Shown piece by piece: positions 62,297 to 64,000 of a stretch of DNA of 64,000 nucleotides. Source of the stretch: Pyrinomonadaceae bacterium (lineage in GTDB: Bacteria; Acidobacteriota; Blastocatellia; Pyrinomonadales; Pyrinomonadaceae); assembly GCA_021228405.1 (NCBI GenBank), contig JAJQRF010000002.1, positions 1,091,525-1,155,524 of the forward strand, read 5' to 3'. The translations under genes and the position numbers were made by a program. The notes under the pieces were generated by a model, which was not told the DNA's origin, searched no databases, and saw only the letters and a list, made by a program, of their open reading frames with translations. Numbering within the stretch: position 1 is the first letter of the stretch; every line of letters begins with the position of its first letter.

Positions 62297-62523
62297 AGAC
62301 AACAGCAAAAGAAGAAAGGCTCTACGTTCGTGTGCATAGCGATATAAAAAGAGATTTCGAGGTTTTAGCAAAGTATAACGGGCTGAACCCTTCGGCAATG
62401 CTTCATTCATTAATCGTGAGAACCATTCGTGAAGCTCGTGAAGAAAAACCGAGTATTTTTGATAAGCCGAAAACTCTCACGCTTGATGAAGCGGCAATGG
62501 ACGATGAGCAGAAACGCAATTAA
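62290..62523 (+). CDS. RHH-type regulator (77 aa, plus strand)
   Basis: YVRVHSDIKRDFEVLAKYNGLNPSAMLHSLIVRTIREARE gives a strand then two helices, as in ribbon-helix-helix DNA-binding proteins. A start at 62275 is possible. It may be the repressor that keeps the divergent minus-strand early operon off in the lysogen. Confidence 0.65.
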   Translation: MSKTTAKEERLYVRVHSDIKRDFEVLAKYNGLNPSAMLHSLIVRTIREAREEKPSIFDKPKTLTLDEAAMDDEQKRN

Positions 62524-62553
62524 AAAAAGCCTGTGATTTCTCAAAGGCTTTAT
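62521..62553 (+). terminator. Terminator of the plus-strand RHH gene
   Basis: AAAGCCT / AGGCTTT hairpin immediately after the stop codon. Confidence 0.65.
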
Positions 62554-62573
62554 GGGTATTTTTTATTTTCGAT

Positions 62574-62792
62574 TTATCCGAAAAATTCTTGAAGGTAATT
62601 GAAAATCTCAACATAAAACGGTTTTTCCGTGTCGGTTGTTTCCGGGACAGGTGCAACCAGACAGGTTTGTTGACCGTTCGGACAAGTTCTTCCGCCGGTC
62701 GGAATTATGCCGTCATCTCCGGCGAAAACCGAAAATGAACAAAGGGACGTTAAAAGCAATGCGATTGCGATACAGTTTGCGATTTTTTTCAT
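62574..62792 (-). CDS. Small secreted peptide precursor (72 aa)
   Basis: The ATG at 62792 has an AAGGAG site. Residues 1-24 are a signal peptide (MKKIANCIAIALLLTSLCSFSVFAG). The remaining ~48 residues contain GDDGIIPTGGRTCPNGQQTC and a hydrophobic aromatic end (IFNYLQEFFG). Such short secreted peptides are frequent in Acidobacteria but are uncharacterised. It is divergent from a TPR protein, so it could be an extracellular signal or a surface peptide. Confidence 0.7.
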   Translation of the reverse strand: MKKIANCIAIALLLTSLCSFSVFAGDDGIIPTGGRTCPNGQQTCLVAPVPETTDTEKPFYVEIFNYLQEFFG

Positions 62793-62879
62793 AAAAACTC
62801 CTTTATTGTTTGTTTTGAAATTGAATGATTCTTGATGAATCACTCCAGAAGCATTTTAGCAAGATAAATTGCAAACACT

Positions 62880-63941
62880 ATGGCAACCACTCCTGAACTC
62901 CTGAAAACCGCCGAATTGCTTGAAGTAATCGAATTTGCGCGAAACGCCGAAATTTGCAGAAATATTTCACAATTGCAAAAAATACTGCATCCGCTAATTG
63001 ATGAGAATGATCCTTTAACTTCTTTCGATTCACTCGAAAATCCGATTCGTGCGGAACTTCTCAGGCTTTACGGCTTTTTCCTAACATTTGAAGGACGCGC
63101 CAAGGCAAAGCGGGATTTTCACTTGACGGCAAAAGACTTCGTTACGAAAGCGATCGGAATTTTCGAGAATGAAAATCTTCCCGAAAAAACTGCCGAAGCC
63201 GAGATCACCCTTGCATTTTGTTATTGGAACAACGGCGAATCGGAAGAAGCCGAAGCATTTTTTGAATTGCTCGAAGCAAAATTCGTAAACAAGCTCGATC
63301 CGGTTTTTTTACAGCTTCAGATTAACAAGATAATGCTTTATTGGTGTTCTGGGCGATTCGACCAGGGAATTAAAATAATCAATGAAATTTCCACGATCGT
63401 CGAATTTTGCGCCGATTTTCGATTGCGGATAATGTTCAATCTCGAATCTGCCAATTTGTATCAATTTCGTGATAAGAAAATCTCTGAAAATTATTACGAA
63501 AAAGTAATTGCGCTTTGCAAACAGCATAAGCACGATTACTTTCTGGCAGTTGCTTACAACAATTACTCATTCGTTTTATCCGACAAAGGAAATTTTGCAA
63601 AAGCTCACGATTTAATTCGCTTATCAGAGAAAGGATTTCGGCGGCTCGATCAAAATGGCTGGCTACCGCATATCGCCGACTCGAAAGCACAAATTTTTCT
63701 GACTGAAAAAAGATATTTGGACGCGCTCAAGAGCGTTGATGATGCAATCCGTAAGTTTGCTGCTTCAGACGATCATTACGGTTTCGTCGGCGCACTCTGG
63801 ACGAAATGCCGAATTCTCTTGAATCTGCAAAGGATTTCAGAGGCTTTTCAGGTTTTCGGTGAATTGCAAATTCATGCACTCCAAAACATCGGCAGAAAGA
63901 CCTTTGATTACTATGCCGAATTGTTAAATGTGAATCAGTAG
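62880..63941 (+). CDS. Tetratricopeptide-repeat protein (353 aa)
   Basis: Five or more helical TPR-like repeats (ALCKQHKHDYFLAVAYNNYSFVLSDKGNFAKAHDLI; ALKSVDDAIRKF). No N-terminal DNA-binding domain is seen, and no signal peptide, so it is cytoplasmic. TPR proteins of this size include Rap/RRNPP-like peptide receptors. It is divergent from a secreted-peptide gene with 87 bp between the starts. Whether it belongs to the prophage or the host is unclear because no right attachment site is seen. Confidence 0.75.
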   Translation: MATTPELLKTAELLEVIEFARNAEICRNISQLQKILHPLIDENDPLTSFDSLENPIRAELLRLYGFFLTFEGRAKAKRDFHLTAKDFVTKAIGIFENENLPEKTAEAEITLAFCYWNNGESEEAEAFFELLEAKFVNKLDPVFLQLQINKIMLYWCSGRFDQGIKIINEISTIVEFCADFRLRIMFNLESANLYQFRDKKISENYYEKVIALCKQHKHDYFLAVAYNNYSFVLSDKGNFAKAHDLIRLSEKGFRRLDQNGWLPHIADSKAQIFLTEKRYLDALKSVDDAIRKFAASDDHYGFVGALWTKCRILLNLQRISEAFQVFGELQIHALQNIGRKTFDYYAELLNVNQ

Positions 63942-64000
63942 TTAAAAGACAGACAAACCGGCTGATTGGTAGAATTTTCTTACCATGGAAAATCAACTAA

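Noticed and set aside
63985..64000. ATG near the right edge as the start of another gene
   Set aside because: Only five codons are visible, too little to call.

Overview
The window looks like a chromosomal segment of an acidobacterium, most likely Blastocatellia/Pyrinomonadaceae. This rests on family style (FecR plus DUF6600 surface protein, paired M16 peptidases, a coiled-coil / membrane protein / Rab-like GTPase cluster) and is not proven. About 16 kb of host DNA is followed by a large tailed-phage prophage that fills the rest of the window and may continue past base 64,000.

Host part (1-16.1 kb): the tail of a conserved protein; a secreted SnoaL/NTF2-like protein; a FecR/DUF6600 protein; an M16 peptidase pair in which only one partner has the zinc motif; a POT-family peptide transporter; then a regulatory cluster. 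That cluster starts with an NtrC-type sigma-54 activator (9617-10981). A near-consensus sigma-54 promoter (11144) follows and should drive a roughly 260-nt RNA with several hairpins and its own terminator. One G-rich loop of this RNA is perfectly complementary over 11 nt to the leader of the activator gene, next to its ribosome-binding site. Downstream are a BarA/GacS-type hybrid kinase, a coiled-coil protein, a membrane protein and a small GTPase. A tRNA-Ile2(CAU) gene at 16009-16081 marks the boundary.

Prophage (about 16.2 kb to the right end, mostly minus strand): reading right to left there are small early proteins and ribbon-helix-helix regulators, a ParB-like protein, a replication-type wHTH protein, a VRR-NUC nuclease, a Dam methylase, lysis genes (GH19 endolysin, spanin-like overlapping pair, small membrane protein), a metallopeptidase, small and large terminase, portal, Mu F-like protein, scaffold, P22-like coat protein, connectors, tail tube, a lambda G/GT-like frameshifted tail chaperone pair, tape measure and tail-tip proteins that end beside the tRNA. 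The layout is siphovirus-like. I see no integrase, so the other end and the integrase may lie beyond 64 kb.

Accessory cargo interrupts the structural operons. Two cassettes (22.6-27.2 kb and 45.1-49.9 kb) share a near-identical three-gene module on the plus strand: a SWIM zinc-finger protein, a 65-aa protein and a 130-aa protein. Each module ends in a different nuclease (HNH plus endonuclease VII in one, TnpB in the other) and is divergent from a minus-strand defence-like operon. The first operon is HTH, AbiTii-like and a membrane coiled-coil protein. The second is XRE, a DUF3800-like putative nuclease, a membrane coiled-coil protein and a lone receiver domain. A third cargo locus encodes a methyltransferase fused to an Mrr-type nuclease domain. 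An atypical phage tRNA and a 30-aa micro-gene lie near the terminase. At the far right a small secreted peptide gene is divergent from a TPR protein gene, an arrangement that recalls peptide/TPR-receptor signalling modules.
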